From NCBI GenBank assembly GCA_015680685.1, contig MNCI01015561.1, positions 1,360,472-1,424,471 on the forward strand: DNA of 64,000 bases, in the 5' to 3' direction. Positions 22,683 to 34,780 of this stretch are shown one piece after another. Made by a program: the position numbers and the translations under genes. Numbering within the stretch: the stretch's first letter is position 1; each line of letters opens with the position of its first letter. The notes under the pieces were generated by a model. The model worked only from the letters and a program-made list of their open reading frames with translations, did not search any database and was not told the origin of the DNA. This DNA comes from Gnetum montanum (lineage: Eukaryota > Streptophyta > Gnetopsida > Gnetales > Gnetaceae).

Positions 22683-23491
22683 TGATGAGCAGCAAGGTAC
22701 CCCTATGCTCAACCATACAAATACAAGCATTTCACACACAATCTGGTCAAATTCTAAGGACTAAGTGCCTATGCGCCTTTGTGGAATGATGACGGGTTGA
22801 TTAATCGTTGTCTTCCCAAACTTACTTGTATGTCACAGTTGTATGGTTAAGTAAGCCTAAGGCATATGATTTTTATGGCTTTTATGTGTTTTATATCCTA
22901 TGCTAATAAGGAGGAGAGAGAGAGAGATAACTAAGTAACTAATCTATATTAACTATTCATTAATTAAGTTCTAAGTACTCCTAACACCAGTATCCATTCC
23001 CACTTACCGTACACATCCTGAATAGTGCAACACTGCTGGGATTACCAAACGCTAATCGTTACTGGGTTACCAAGCACTACACACATGTTCGAAGTGGTCA
23101 TACTGAGTGTATTTAACTAAGGAAGTTGTAAGGTGAGAGAGATCATTAATTAACTAGGAAAGCATTAAATAATAATTAACACTAATTAATCTAATCTGTA
23201 TGCTGCAAGGTTTATCATAAAGTTCGTCTTTATTGTTGTACATAAAGTGTGCTTAGGTACACAATGCTCGAATAAAGATTTGTTCACTCTATGACCCCTA
23301 CTATGAGCACACAGAAATAATTCTAACTCTGGAGGGAAAACATGGCAAGATTTTGGCTAAGGGTCTAACTTCTAATGTGGGAAACCAAGGGTGCCACCTC
23401 TTACTTATAGATAAGGAGATAGGCTGCGATATCGGGTATCCAACATCATATCGTTGATCCGATTTCACAAACGTGATATTGCGATTCATCA
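22683..23491 (-). repeat. A5 3' LTR
   Basis: It starts TGATGAGCAG and ends GATTCATCA, 809 bp. U3 carries GATATCG-type repeats (23425-23487) like A3. A TATA-like box (minus ATCTATAAGT) lies at 23403-23412. Adjacent left sequence ends ..CTAGGG. Confidence 0.9.
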
Positions 23492-25350
23492 TACCCCCAT
23501 GACTAAATGAAAACTCATCCTCGAGTTCCTTACAAAATATTGGGAAGGTATGGGATTATTGATTGAATGATCATTGACAATGGAATGGGGTGACTAACTC
23601 AATGTGCGCAGTGAATGGATCGACAATACAATACATGACAACATTAGTGTTCATGATCACAAAAGTGAACACTATACACAAATGACATCCAGCCTTATTT
23701 GGCAGCTGGGAGAGAAGAAGGAGAGAGAGAAAAGAAGAAAACATGTTGTTGCCGATGCCAAGATTGTGCCTTCCATTGTCCATCCATAGCCACGCCACCA
23801 ATCTTGCTCCTTTCACAAACATTCCAATTTTAGTCCATCCTGAGTGTTTCCTCCAGGTCTAGTCCATTTTTGTATGATTGCCATCTGCACATACAACATA
23901 GTCACAAATGAGCGAGGGTAGATAAATCACAATGTAGTTGATACTTTGCCTTGATGTAAAGTGCATTGGCTGAGTTCTGGTTATGGAAAATACTAATTCT
24001 AGAGATGTAACACTGGTGACTACCTTAGGTGTATGGGTTAAGAAAAATTGAAAAAATTGTGCCAGGGCCCCCATCACTAAGAGCGATCCTCCGGTAGTAA
24101 TAGAATGGAAAAGGGTAAGGAATAAGAAAGATGAAGGAAAAGTAACAACGAAAATGCCAATAAAATGGATGTCATAGATGGGGATGAAACAAAAAATTGG
24201 TGATTGTAGGAAATGTTTAAAGGAAAGAAGTTAACAAGTGCACCAAAAAGGAATGCCAGCGGGTCCTCCCCAAAGTAGACTTATGCCCTTGATGCCCTAA
24301 TAGACCCCCAATCTGAAGAGTCCGTAGGCTCTAGGAATTGTCATTTGGAAGTAAGAGTTAAAAACTTACCCACAAGAAATTACCAAGGAAAAACAATGCA
24401 TCAACCAAGGTATAGACTAATGATAAAACCGGTAATGAGGTGAGAAATGGAAAAGAAATATGGAGAGGAGAGGATGGAATGGCAACTATGTAGAGGTTAA
24501 GTAAAGTCCCTTGTGTGTTGTATGGTTAACATGACCAAGTAGAACTCATTCCAAGTCTAGGCTCAACAAACCATGTTCAGTGACCTCGCATCAACATATT
24601 TGACCAACCTATCCTCTTGAAGCAACAAGAATGCCTTTACAAAAAGTCACCACCATTCCAAGGAGAGCGAGATGGAGAACCAAGAAGTGAGAAAGGGCCT
24701 TAGTTAGAGGGAACCTTCAGGCATGGGTAACATGTCTTTCTAGTTCCATAACCAGTGCATGTAGCCCAAGTTCACAGTTTTTTTTTGGTGTCTTTTGCAT
24801 GAGAACCACACCATGCAAAGACTTATTTTTATGTGCTCTACTAGAGATTTGATGAATGGTCAAAATGGCAGAAAAATCAAAGAAAAAACATCCAAGCACT
24901 CAAGAGAATAGCCAGCACAGATGCATAGAATCCCCTTGAAGTCACACCCTTTTCATACTTTGAGTCTTTCCTTAGTCTGAGAAATACCCAGTCACCAATT
25001 CGTTAACATTTTTATTGAAGAAAGGGATTGTATAATTCCAAGCCAAGGGAAACAATAGGATTTTATGGATTCATGAATGTCGTGGACTCATTGCCTATTT
25101 AATCAAAAGAACATACCTTAATATCAACATTGTACTTCAAAGGTAAAATCCAAACATTAGCAATCAACGTGGTATTATTCATGCCACCATCATGAACACA
25201 TAAGGGATGACGAACAAAATAAAGTAATCACACAAAGAAATGGTAAAAATATGAATGATGGTGTAAGACAAAAATAGGAAAGATTTAAAAAAAGATGTGC
25301 AAAACAAAAATGTGTAAAATAAAAACTGAGAAAGAACTGAGGGCCTTTAA
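23492..25350 (-). other. A5 polypurine tract and spacer without ORF3
   Basis: The PPT (minus GTCATGGGGGTA, 23492-23503) is followed by the conserved pre-LTR block. A roughly 330-bp segment (23575-23920) shared only with A3 (36880-37200) occupies the ORF3 position; its longest minus frame (83 codons, 23571-23822) is broken in A3 and is probably not a gene. Then come PPT-like CCCCCATCACTAA (24069), TCCTCCCCAAAGTAG (24262), GGCATGGGTAACATGTCTTT (24720), a T tract (24778), CCTTGAAGTCACACCCTTTT (24932) and CTCCCCCATGACTAAG (25371). Confidence 0.65.
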
Positions 25351-26620
25351 TGGTTAGCAAAGGTGGCCATCTCCCCCATGACTAAGTTGGAAGGAGGAGA
25401 TCCGAAATAAGGAGCAAGGTTGCCCACCTATAGAGGTAGCATATGTTCTGGCCATCCTAAACTTATGGAAAGGTTTTTTTTATTGCACGTTGACTAACAG
25501 TCTCTTATCTAGGCTCTTAGGTTTGTATATGGTCATGGCTCCTGAAGGGAAAGTTGCATAGATGATGTAAGGTCCTTCCCATAGTGTTTGAAATTTGGTA
25601 CATTGCGACACGTGTGTGGGGTTCCAATAGAGAACCTTATCTCCTGGCTGGTACTTCACTCTCCTAATTTTCAGGTCATGACATTGTTTATTAAATGCCT
25701 TATGCAACTCCTTAGATGAAAGGGTAGCTAGTCGGTTCTCATCTAGCAAGTTAAGAGTCATCAACCTTTTTTTTGTGCTAGATCAAGGTCAAAGTTGAGG
25801 TCACATGTTGTGGCTAGTTTATGAAGCTCAGTTTGGATGGGGAGCATTGGAAGTTTTCCATACACTAACTCGTAGGGAGAGTAGCCTATAGGGAGTTTCC
25901 ATGTGGAGCAATATGCCCAAAAGGCATCATTCAGCTTAGTGCTATAGTCTCTCCTATACTTGCTAATGGTTCTAGTTAATATCTTCGTAATCTCCCTGTT
26001 GGTGACCTCGACTTGACCGTTTGCTTAGGGGTGGTATGGTGTAGTCAATTTATGCTTAACCCCTAAGCGTTGCATTAACTTTCAAAAAGTTGCACCCATG
26101 AAGTGTGTACTATTATCTGAGATAAGTGCACATGGCATACCAAACCTGTTGACAACTTGTTATTGAACAAATTGTGCAGCTATAGATGATGTGCAATCCT
26201 TAACAGTAGCTACTTCAGCCCATTTGGTTAAGTAGTCTACAGCAACTATGATGTAAGCTTTTCCATTGGACATTGGTGTAATAGGCCCCATGAAATCGAT
26301 TCCCCAAATGTCAAAGGGTCCTAATAGTTGAATCCCCCATCATGTTGATAGTGCTCACAAGATTGGATGAATAGATGGATGTCTCGAAACAAGGTAGGCC
26401 AATAATACCCTGCAAGCAAGATCTTAATAGCCATTCATCTCCTAGCATAGTGACCCCCACAAGGGCCCTCATGAGCATCTTGGAGAACTCTCAGTTGATC
26501 TCTATCGGGAACACACCATCAAACCAAGCCATCTAGACATACTTTGTAAAGTTGTCCATTGATCTCCATAGAGTAGTTGGCTCTGTGAAGAAGTTGTTAT
26601 TTTTTCTTAAGGTCTAACTC
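25351..26620 (-). pseudogene. A5 integrase, catalytic triad intact
   Basis: All three catalytic residues can be read: Asp in IWGIDFMGP (about 26297), Asp in LISDNSTHF (about 26120) and Glu in NGQVEVTNRE (about 26010). TPYHP*ANG carries one stop where a Gln codon is expected. The open C-terminal block (25480-25764) contains YQPGDKVLYWN and LWEGPY, the integrase C-terminal fold common to gypsy elements. No chromodomain follows, unlike element D. The N-terminal zinc domain (about 26390-26560) is legible but broken. The frame differs from that of the upstream pol, so at least one frameshift exists. Confidence 0.8.
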
Positions 26621-27290
26621 TTATGGTGTTTTTTGGGTAAGGAGATAGGTAAGAATGCTACTATGTCAGTTTTTCTCCATGGGTGATTAGTTATTCACTA
26701 CACCAGCAAAGATGAACTCATCAAGAAAATGGTTTGAAATTGGATACTCATCCTCTTTGCTATCCCAGCACAACTGAGATAAATGATCGACAACTACATT
26801 CTTAGTGCCCTTGTGATCGATCATTGTCAAATCGAACTCTTGTAGGATTACTAGCCATCGTATAATACGGGGGCTTACCATTGGCTTATTCATGATGAAC
26901 CGAATTGTACTATGATCCATGTGTATGAATACTTTGTACTCCAATACATAGTTCCTAAATGTTTCTAGTGTAAACACTACAGCCATTAATTCTTTTTCTA
27001 TAGTAGTGTAGTTAATTTGTGCACCAGCTATACTTTTACTTGTATAGTGGATGTAATAAGGGCATTTCTGGTCATCTAACTGTGTAAGCATGGCTCCTAA
27101 GGCATAGTTGGATGCATCAGTCATGACATGGAACAGTTAGAACCAGTCAGGAGCTTGTAGAATGGGTGTTTCTACCAGCTTCTGTTTCAAATTTTGGAAA
27201 GCTAGTTCACATTCCCTGGTTCACTTGAAGGGTATGTCCTTTTTCGTTAACTCTACCAATGGTTTGGCAACCTTTGAAAAGTTCTCTATG
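26621..27290 (-). pseudogene. A5 RNase H
   Basis: An open block of 146 codons (26687-27124) has the four acidic positions of the RNase H site: TDASNYALG, TIEKELMAV, HMDHSTIRF and VVVDHLSQL. YYIHYTSKS stands where gypsy elements have the Y..SR.L segment. It is in the same frame as the upstream RT and linker blocks. It is classified as a pseudogene because the surrounding polyprotein has stops, though this domain itself looks undamaged. Confidence 0.85.
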
Positions 27291-28020
27291 AATCTCCTAT
27301 AATAGCTAGTGTGTCAAAGGAATGACTAAATGTCTTTGATAGTTTTGGGTTGTTGGGTAATTCCTTGGATGACTTTGATCTTTTCAGGGTCTACGTCTAT
27401 CCCTACATGTGAAATTTTATGCCCAAGTACTACACCTTCTTAGATCATTAAATGGCTTTTCTGCCAGTTGAGCCTTAGATTAGTTTCTACATATATTTTC
27501 AACACTTGCTCTAATCGGTCCAAGGCTTGATCAAAACTTGCTCCATAAGTGGAGAAGTCATTCATAAAGACTTCCACACCATTTCCTATCTACTGCTGGA
27601 ATATGCTTAGAACTAAGCATTGCAACGTGGCGGGGGCATTGCACAAGCCAAACGACATTTTTTTATATGCAAACATTCCCCAAGAACTGGTGAATGTGGT
27701 TTTGGCTTGGTCTTCTAGGGCTATTTGTATTTGGTTATATCTGCTATAGCCATCCAAAAAACTATAATAGCGATGCCCTGCGATTGTGACTTGGCCAACA
27801 AATGGCAACAGATAGTGATCCTTAAATGTTGTCATGTTTAGCAGCCTAAAATCTATGCACACCCTCCATTTGCCTCCCTTTTTAGGCATGATTACCAAGG
27901 GGCTAACCCATTCGCTATCAGTAATGGGGTATATGAACCCAACCTTTAGAAGCTGTTTGATTTCTTCTTTCACTACTTGCTTTAACTTTGGGTTCAATCT
28001 CTTCTGTGGTTGTTTTTAAG
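27291..28020 (-). pseudogene. A5 reverse transcriptase
   Basis: An open block of 136 codons (27590-27997) has SEWVSPLVIMPKKGGKW, VCIDFRLLN, SFLDGYSRYNQIQIA and MSFGLCNAPATL. The catalytic box is FMND, with Asp changed to Asn at 27560-27562, so the polymerase would be dead. The frame continues unbroken in phase with the RNase H and linker blocks. The upstream stop P*KQPQKR at about 28020 is a probable CAA/CAG to TAA change. Confidence 0.85.
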
Positions 28021-28867
28021 GCTTCATGGAGGAGTTAGTGTAAATCCTATGCTGGCATATCCTAGGATCTATTCCTGTTAATTCCGGATATGACTAGGCA
28101 AAGGCTTTTGACCACTTGTTTATTACCTTAAGTAGACTTTCTTTTTGTTGCAGAGCAAGTCTAGCGCTGATGATTACCAATTTTCCATTCTTAAGGAACG
28201 TGTATTCCATACCGGTGGATAATGGTTTTAGCTCTAGGGGATCTTGTTTAAATTTCTTAGGCATTTCCAACTTCCCCCAGTTGATGTTTTCTAAGTTAGG
28301 ACTGGGAAGTTGGCAGTGGACTTGCTCTAATGCATCTATGCTATTTATGTAAGTGCAAGTCAAACCCTCAGTTAGTTCCATGCATATAAGTGAGCTGCTT
28401 TCTTGATCAACTGTCAGCCACTGGGTGTCTTCTTGTCATGTGGCTACTACATACAGGCATCGTTGTATGTTGATTGTTTGTGCACACTGATTGCATGCAG
28501 GCAATGTTAAACTTTGCACAACCCATGATCTCTGCACGCAATTGCACCCTGTGTCATTGTATATGATGCATGGGACCTTCTTCTTCTTGATCTTTCTGAA
28601 AGTGTTTTCCTTAGATATTTCTAGGGAAAGATTGTGAATTCCTAAGCACGCATCGATAGTGCTTAGCCATGTGCTTCCCATTATGATTGGGAAGTCCCCC
28701 TTACTATTATTCACTTTTATCACCAGGAAGTTAGCTGGATACGACCACCCACAAATAGTGGTAACAATGTCCTCCACTAATCCCAAGGGAACAATGATGG
28801 ACTGATTGGCTAACTCTAAAAGGACATTGCTCTTTTTTAATGGAGGTAGGTTCCATGCCTTATACAT
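28021..28867 (-). pseudogene. A5 protease C-terminal half and linker
   Basis: Two open blocks (28094-28381, 28436-28867) in one frame carry FPIIMGSTWLS, CIIYNDTGCN, LYVVAT, then ALEQVHCQL and LVIISARLAL, ending with GIDPRICQH before RT. Only the start of the homology PPLKKSN (about 28830) to the MYKAWN segment remains of the protease N-terminus; the Asp active-site motif is beyond the break at 28867. Stops are few, for example FA*SY where a Trp is expected. Confidence 0.75.
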
Positions 28868-29760
28868 GATAATTATAAGAAGACATGAGTGAAAGCCATT
28901 GTTGTGGAAAGGGAACAAGTGAGGATGTAACTTGAAGAGACAAGAAGAGAAATAAAGGAGTCATAATTGGAATAGGTTAGGAAAACTTCAAGCAAACTAG
29001 GGGAATGAATGACCCAATACATCAACAGTCTCATGGATTTAACAATCCAGTCCAACAACAACCCAGGGGATTTAATGGACTAGCTCAACCATTTAATTTT
29101 AGGATTTCACTAGGATCTAATATTTTCTTCTACTACAAAGAAGTTAGCCATATTAAAAGGGATTTTCCAAAGCTGCTTCAGAGAAAAAGTAATATGTAGA
29201 ATAGAAGAATAGAACCTATGGCTCCAAATCCTAGAATTGTTCAAGAAAATAGAGGAGGAATTGTTAATAATCCTAGGGTGGCTCTAGAGAATTAGGCAAC
29301 TTGCAATAATCCAGAAAGAAATGGAAGACCTATGAATCCAAGTGAGATATATGCTATACTAGGAAGAGATATTGCAAAGCAACCTAACAATGTGGTTGAA
29401 ATTGAAGGTATGCTTTATGCATAGCCTATCCTTATTCTTTTTAATCCTAGAGCAAGTCATTCTTTTATTAATAGTCAAGTAGTGAAAAGGTTAAATTTTT
29501 CATTTGAAAAATTAGAAATTCCATTATTTGTTCAAGCTGTGGGATACAATGGATACATAGTAGAATATGAGTGTAAGGAGCTTCCACTGAGGATACAGGA
29601 TAAGGAATGAAATGCAGATTTATATATTATGGAACTAGGAGAATATGATATTATTTTACGAACTAATTGGTTAAGTAGATATAATGGGTTTCTTTACTGT
29701 AAGACTAAGATCATTTAGTTAGAGTCAAGAGATGGATAACAAGTCTTGGTTGTAGCTAAA
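28868..29760 (+). pseudogene. D gag end and protease
   Basis: The gag end (29005-29199) is Gln/Asn/Phe/Gly-rich and reaches FFYYKEVSHIKRDFPK (29125-29172), a CCHC knuckle in which the three Cys are now Phe, Tyr and Phe; the His and the Lys-Arg pair remain. The protease region (29395-29690) contains ILFNPRASHSFIN, where chromoviruses have an Asp-Ser-Gly-Ala-Ser-His core, so Asp is Asn and Gly is Arg. ELGEYDIIL.TNWL follows as the usual C-terminal half. Stops occur at expected Gln or Trp codons. Confidence 0.7.
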
Positions 29761-30790
29761 TGAAGGCTCATTAGGATTTCTTTGATTTCTTCTAAGAATT
29801 TCATTAAAATATTTAAGAAGGAACATAGATGTTTTATGGTTGTTGTCAAATCTAAAAATGAGGAGGACGATATAGTTAATATTCTAGTAGTTAATGAATT
29901 TTTATATGTATTTACAAAAGAGTTACTAGGGTTGCCTCCAAAAAAAGAAAATAGAGGTAGAGATTACTCTTAAACCAGGAATAGAACCAATCTCTAAGGC
30001 ATCATATAGAATGACTTTAGTTAAGTTAATAGAGCTCAAGATATAGGTGCAAGAACTTTTAGATAAAGGTCTTATTCAACCTACTATTTCTCCTTGGAGT
30101 GCACTAATGTTTTTTGTGAGGAAAAAGGGTGGGAATTTAAGGCTATGCACTAATTATAGATAGTTGAATGAAGTTACTATTAAGAATAAATATTCTCTAC
30201 CTAGAATAGATGATTTATTTAATTAGTTGAAATATGCAACTGTATTTTCCAAAATGGATTTGAATTCTAGATATCACCAACATAGAATTAAAGAAGAATA
30301 TGCTTTGAAGAATTTATTTAGGATAAGATATGAACATTATGAATTTCTTATATTACCATTTGGGCTAACAAATGCTCTTGAAATATTCATGCATTTAATA
30401 AACAATGTATTAAGGCCTTATCTAGATAAATTTATGATAGTGTTTATTGATGATATTTTAGTATATTCTAAAAGTGAGGAGGAACATGCATAACATCTAA
30501 GGAAGGTATTACAACTTTTGTGAGAAAATCAATTGTATGCTCAACCCTCTAAGTGCTCCTTTTGGGCAAAAGAAGTACAATTTCTTGATCATATACTATC
30601 AAAAATAGGAATAAGAACTAATCCAATGAAGACTCAAATAATTTGGGATTAGCCAAGGCCTAGTACTGTAATAGAAGTGAGAAGTTTCTTTGGGTTAGGA
30701 AGTTACAATTGAAGGTTTGTTAAATATTTTGCTAGAATTACTTCTCCTTTAACTAAGTTAGGTTCTTGGTTTCAAGAAAAGATTTAGAAA
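29761..30790 (+). pseudogene. D reverse transcriptase, RNase H missing
   Basis: RT motifs in order: IEPISKASYRM (about 29985), [20 protein letters not shown] (about 30090), NYR*LNEVTIKNKY (stop at a Gln codon), [12 protein letters not shown] (30248), [13 protein letters not shown] (about 30355) and [17 protein letters not shown] (about 30440). The block 30227-30493 is open. After SFFGLGSYN*RFVKYFARITSPLTKL (to about 30760) the sequence jumps to the region just before integrase, so RNase H is absent, presumably by deletion at about 30765-30800. Confidence 0.8.
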
Positions 30791-32132
30791 CTAGATCAAC
30801 TTTCTTCTGAATATTTACAAAATGGAGAAAAGGGTGAGTTAATATTTAAAGGCAAATTATATGTACCTAAGGTGGTAAGACAAAAACTATTGGAAGAGGC
30901 TCACACTAGCAAATATCATATGCATCTTGGAGGTGATAAAATATTAAAAATCTTAAGAATATGATATTGGTGGCCTAACATGAAGTAAGAGATAGCTGAA
31001 TTTGTTTTAAAATGCTTAGCTAAACATTAGAAACTAGGAGGACTACTTCACATTCATGACATACCTAAATGGAAGTGAAAGCTTATTAGCATGGACTTCA
31101 TTTTTGGATTACCAAAGACAAGAAGAAAACATGATACAATCCTAATAGTGGTGAATTTCCTAAGAAAATCTTCTCATTTTCTTGCTACCTACTCCATTAC
31201 AACTCCTGAGTTTATCGCTAAGTTATTTATTAGGGAGATTATCAAATTACATGGGATTCTAGTTAAGATAATATCTAATAGGGACCCTAAGTTTATCTCA
31301 AGATTTTGGCAAGTGTTTCATGTAGATTTGGGTACTAAGTTAAATATAAGATCTTCTTATCATCCTCAATAGAGTGAGTAATTAAAGTCTTAGAAGACAT
31401 GCTTCGAGTTTGTACACTATAATATAACCAGGATTAGGATGAAATGTTTCCTTTAGAAGATTTTACATATAACAATAGTTATCAAGCAAGTATTAAATTT
31501 TCTCCTTATGAAATACTTTATGTTAGACCTTGTCGATCATCTATTTGTTAGACTACTATGGAAGATAGAATGCAGTTAAGCACAAATTTGATAGATCAAA
31601 CTACAAAGTAGGTTTGCATAGTTCAAGGGTATATTAAGGCTACTCATAATAGATATGCCAAGCATGCTAACTCTAGAAGAAGACATCTTGAATTTCAAGT
31701 TGGTGATTATGTCTTCTTGAAAGTGTCTCCAATGAAAGGACTAATGAGGTTTGGGCAGAAAGGCAGGTTAGCTTCAAGATATGTAGGTTTATTTGAAATA
31801 GTTAAGAAGATTGGGAAAGTAGCATATCAATTACCTTTGCCACCAAGTTGAGGAGAAATTCATGATGTCTTCCATGTTTTTCTTTTAAAGAAGTATGTTC
31901 TAGATGAAAGCCATGTTATATAATGGAAATAAATAGATTTGCAACCAAATATTACTTACCAAGAATATCCCATTAGAATTATAGATAGAAAAGAAAGACA
32001 ACTGCAGAGTAAAGTAATTCCTATGGTGAAAGTTCTTTGGGAATGACATGGAAATCGAGAGGTAACTTGGGAAACCAAAGTGGATATGAGAACTAAGTTT
32101 TCTCACATTTTCCAAGAGGAAAATTCTTGAAT
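30791..32132 (+). pseudogene. D integrase with chromodomain-like tail
   Basis: The zinc domain EEAHTSKYHMHLGG then KCLAKH lies at 30893-31030. The core (31091-31372 open) has SMDFIFGLPKT with the first Asp, IISNRDPKF where the second catalytic Asp is Asn, and HPQ*SE with the Glu but apparently missing three residues before it. The frame then shifts several times. Near 32010-32110 KVLWE*HGNREVTWET and a final SHIFQEE resemble the C-terminal chromodomain-like end of Tekay/Del elements, which in that group guides integration to heterochromatin. Confidence 0.75.
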
Positions 32133-32143
32133 AAGGAGAGGAT
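32133..32143 (+). other. D polypurine tract
   Basis: AAGGAGAGGAT follows the integrase end, just before TTTCACAACC, a plausible decayed TGT-type LTR start. Confidence 0.55.
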
Positions 32144-34780
32144 TTCACAACCTAAAAATTTACAAAGATTTAGTTGTTTCATTTAATGTATGTGATTAAT
32201 TCTTTGATATTGTCAAATACATTTCAATACATTAGCTCTAATATTCTTAGTTAAATCATAGGATTATATCATTATTGCTATTGATATTACCATTATTGTT
32301 GTTGTTGTTGTTGTTATTGTTAGCTTCCTACATAAGTTAATGTAATCTACTTGCTAGGATATTTTGTTAAAGTTTTGTATCCTTTGTTTTATTATTACTT
32401 AAGCATAGTCATAAATCTACTATATATTTTATGATAAATGTTGAAATCCAATTACCCTAGGAAGTTTTTCTTTATGTCAATTATCATGCCTTTACAAGTG
32501 TTTGACTATGCATATTTTATTCTTTATGTACATTTAGTTATGTATATGCAATCTTCAATGTTTAAATTCAATTATGCACATTTATGCTTTATTATGCACC
32601 TTCAATTATACATGTTTTATTTATATATTTATGCATCTTTTATTTTTATTATGCATATGTGATTAACTAATATTTATTCATAGAGAAATTATAGACCCTA
32701 ACCCAACCTAGATCATATCCTTTATTACTTTTTGTTATTAAACTAGAAATTAGAGTTCATTTTTAATTATAATTAAATATAACATAAATCATATTTTTTA
32801 AGGAAGTACCTTATAATGATGTCCTACCTAAATTTTAACATTGCCAATGTGTCCAAAATATATAAAAATGTAGATTTTTATCCTTTGTTCACTAGAATCA
32901 AAGTTATAGTTTTCAAGATATTACATTTTCTAGTTTGCTAAACAACCATAAAAGTTTTGACATTTGAAGTATGTGACCATGATAAGTAATGCCTAGATGG
33001 GATTGCAGCATAAGATCTAGTAGAGTATTTGATTTGGAGGTTCGATGTGCATGCTATGGGCATTTGAATGCGAGGGTATTACTGAAGAAACAACATGAGA
33101 AAAGAACTTATGAAAATTATTTTTATTAAAAGAAAAAATAAAAAAAACAAATTTCACTTTTACGCTTAACATAGCATAAATATCATACACTTAACATATG
33201 TTATATATGTAACATATGAAAATTATTTTTCCACCACCTAGTGTTTTCTTCTACCACTCGTTCTATGCATCTGAAATTTTTTTGTTTCTAAAATATAAGC
33301 CATTTTTCGTCCTATTTCTTCATTTCTGAACCATTTTCTACCTAGTTTCTTCGATTTGAAACTTGTTTCTTCTATTTATAAACATGTATGAAGCCACATG
33401 CTATAATTCTTCTACTTATAAATAGATTGTAGCCTTCATTACGTCTTGTTCTAAACTATAAGGGGTTTCTGGCATGATAGTTTAAGTAGCATAAAAGGCT
33501 AATTTTGGGCATCTTAATAGATGAGAAAGATTATTTTACTTTCCTTTTTATGTAGTTTCCCTATTTTGCCATAGATTTATGTGCTTTCTTTTTACTTTTT
33601 GGTTTTTCATTGTTTTTATATGGAAATTGATATTTTAATATTATCTAACTCTTTTTGTATTTTTTTGATGAATTTTTAAAATTGAGAAAACTTATTTCTC
33701 CAATATTTTATGAATATTTTGGATCAGCTTATGATATAATCTTGAATTGGTGAGAATTTTGTGAAATTTTAACTATCATGGATTTTTGGCTATTTTGGAA
33801 AACTTTTGAATAAAGAAATAATATTTATGTGACCATTTGCACTTAGTTGGTAGTGGAAGCTGCAAATCTTTTAAATGTCCCCATCTACATGTAGTAGTGG
33901 TGTGTTCTTTAGTGGGACCCATCCCACAAGAACAAGGATTGTTGGATGGGTTTCCTACCCTAGGATTTGGTTCATTAGTTCATTTAAGACTATGGATTTG
34001 GCCAAGACCATGACACTCAGCTATTGAGTCTATTGGTATGCAATGAGGCAAAGTCAAGACCTATCCTTTCGATGATATGTGTACCTCAGGCATTGAGGAT
34101 GTTATTAGTGAGGCTACTATAAAGACTTGGCCATGAGTGACTTGTTTAGAGTCACAAGGATAATCTAATGATAGTAGTGAGATTATTCCAAAAGTTGTCG
34201 ATAAATCCCTTTGGCAATGAGAATAACCAAGACCTAGCCTTTGAAGATGCTTGATTAAAATATACATTCTTTGGATTTTACTAGACAAATTGTGATATCT
34301 TTCGACACTAAATAATTAAAATATATATTTTCTTTAGATATTTAGAATTTATTTAGATTTCTGGAAAATTTTGGCATTTTTGGACCTTAAAAAAATTTTG
34401 AATATTTTATTGAAAACCTTTACTGAGCCCATATCCTAAGACTTTTGATCAAGAACCTTTATGCTTCATGAAGAAGGAAATAAAAAAAATCTTATTTAAG
34501 GGGTTCTAACTCCATTTCAATGTAGAGCACCCAGAGTTACCATAGAAACACCAAAAGAGAGACATGGAATGAGAGGAAAATCAATTATGTACAAGATGAA
34601 CCCTCTACATGTAGAAAAAGATTTCTGTATAGTTTGTATTTTTGTAAAATAACAACCTTATACACTTTTGGACTACTTGATCCATGTACCTATTTTCGTA
34701 AATAAATAATAAAGTGTGTTAGATATGAAATTTTCATTTTTATCATTTGCATCGTGAGATTATAAGAAACATTTTTCATT
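32144..34780 (+). repeat. D probable 3' LTR
   Basis: No second copy is present to prove it. Position after the PPT, two TATA-like boxes (CTATTTATAAA about 33373 and CTTATAAATA about 33412), an AATAAATAATAAAG signal (about 34702) and the absence of coding sequence support a long chromovirus LTR. A (TTG)n run lies at 32295-32318. The end is set only approximately. Confidence 0.4.
32295..32318. repeat. TTG microsatellite
   Basis: A run of GTT/TTG triplets inside the probable D LTR. Confidence 0.8.

Larger units (their letters stand above)
22683..28867 (-). mobile_element. A5: Athila-like element, 5' end lost
   Basis: The 3' LTR (22683-23491), PPT, env-less spacer, integrase, RNase H, RT, linker and half of protease are present. 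The sequence then stops abruptly at 28867 inside the protease, against plus-strand element D. Gag, PBS and 5' LTR are missing. Pol from 28918 to 26687 stays in one reading frame with only point stops, so this is the best preserved pol in the window. No ORF3 and no internal TATA module are present. Confidence 0.85.
28868..34780 (+). mobile_element. D: Tekay/Del-like chromovirus, 5' truncated
   Basis: This is a plus-strand Ty3/gypsy element of a different lineage. It starts within the end of gag, then has protease, RT, integrase and a C-terminal chromodomain-like tail, a purine tract at 32133-32143 and a probable 3' LTR. The RNase H domain is deleted, as is the 5' LTR with most of gag. The chromovirus assignment rests on [13 protein letters not shown], the HPQ..SE integrase segment and the VLWE..REVTWE tail. 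The right limit is not determined. Confidence 0.75.

Noticed and set aside
23571-23822. Small gene in the spacer of A5
   Set aside because: The homologous A3 segment (36880-37110) has several stops in this frame, mostly of the deamination kind, so coding cannot be excluded but is not supported.
34061-34288. Minus-strand 75-codon frame in the D LTR region as a gene
   Set aside because: No motif and no relative; it lies between TATA-like and polyadenylation-like signals of a probable LTR.
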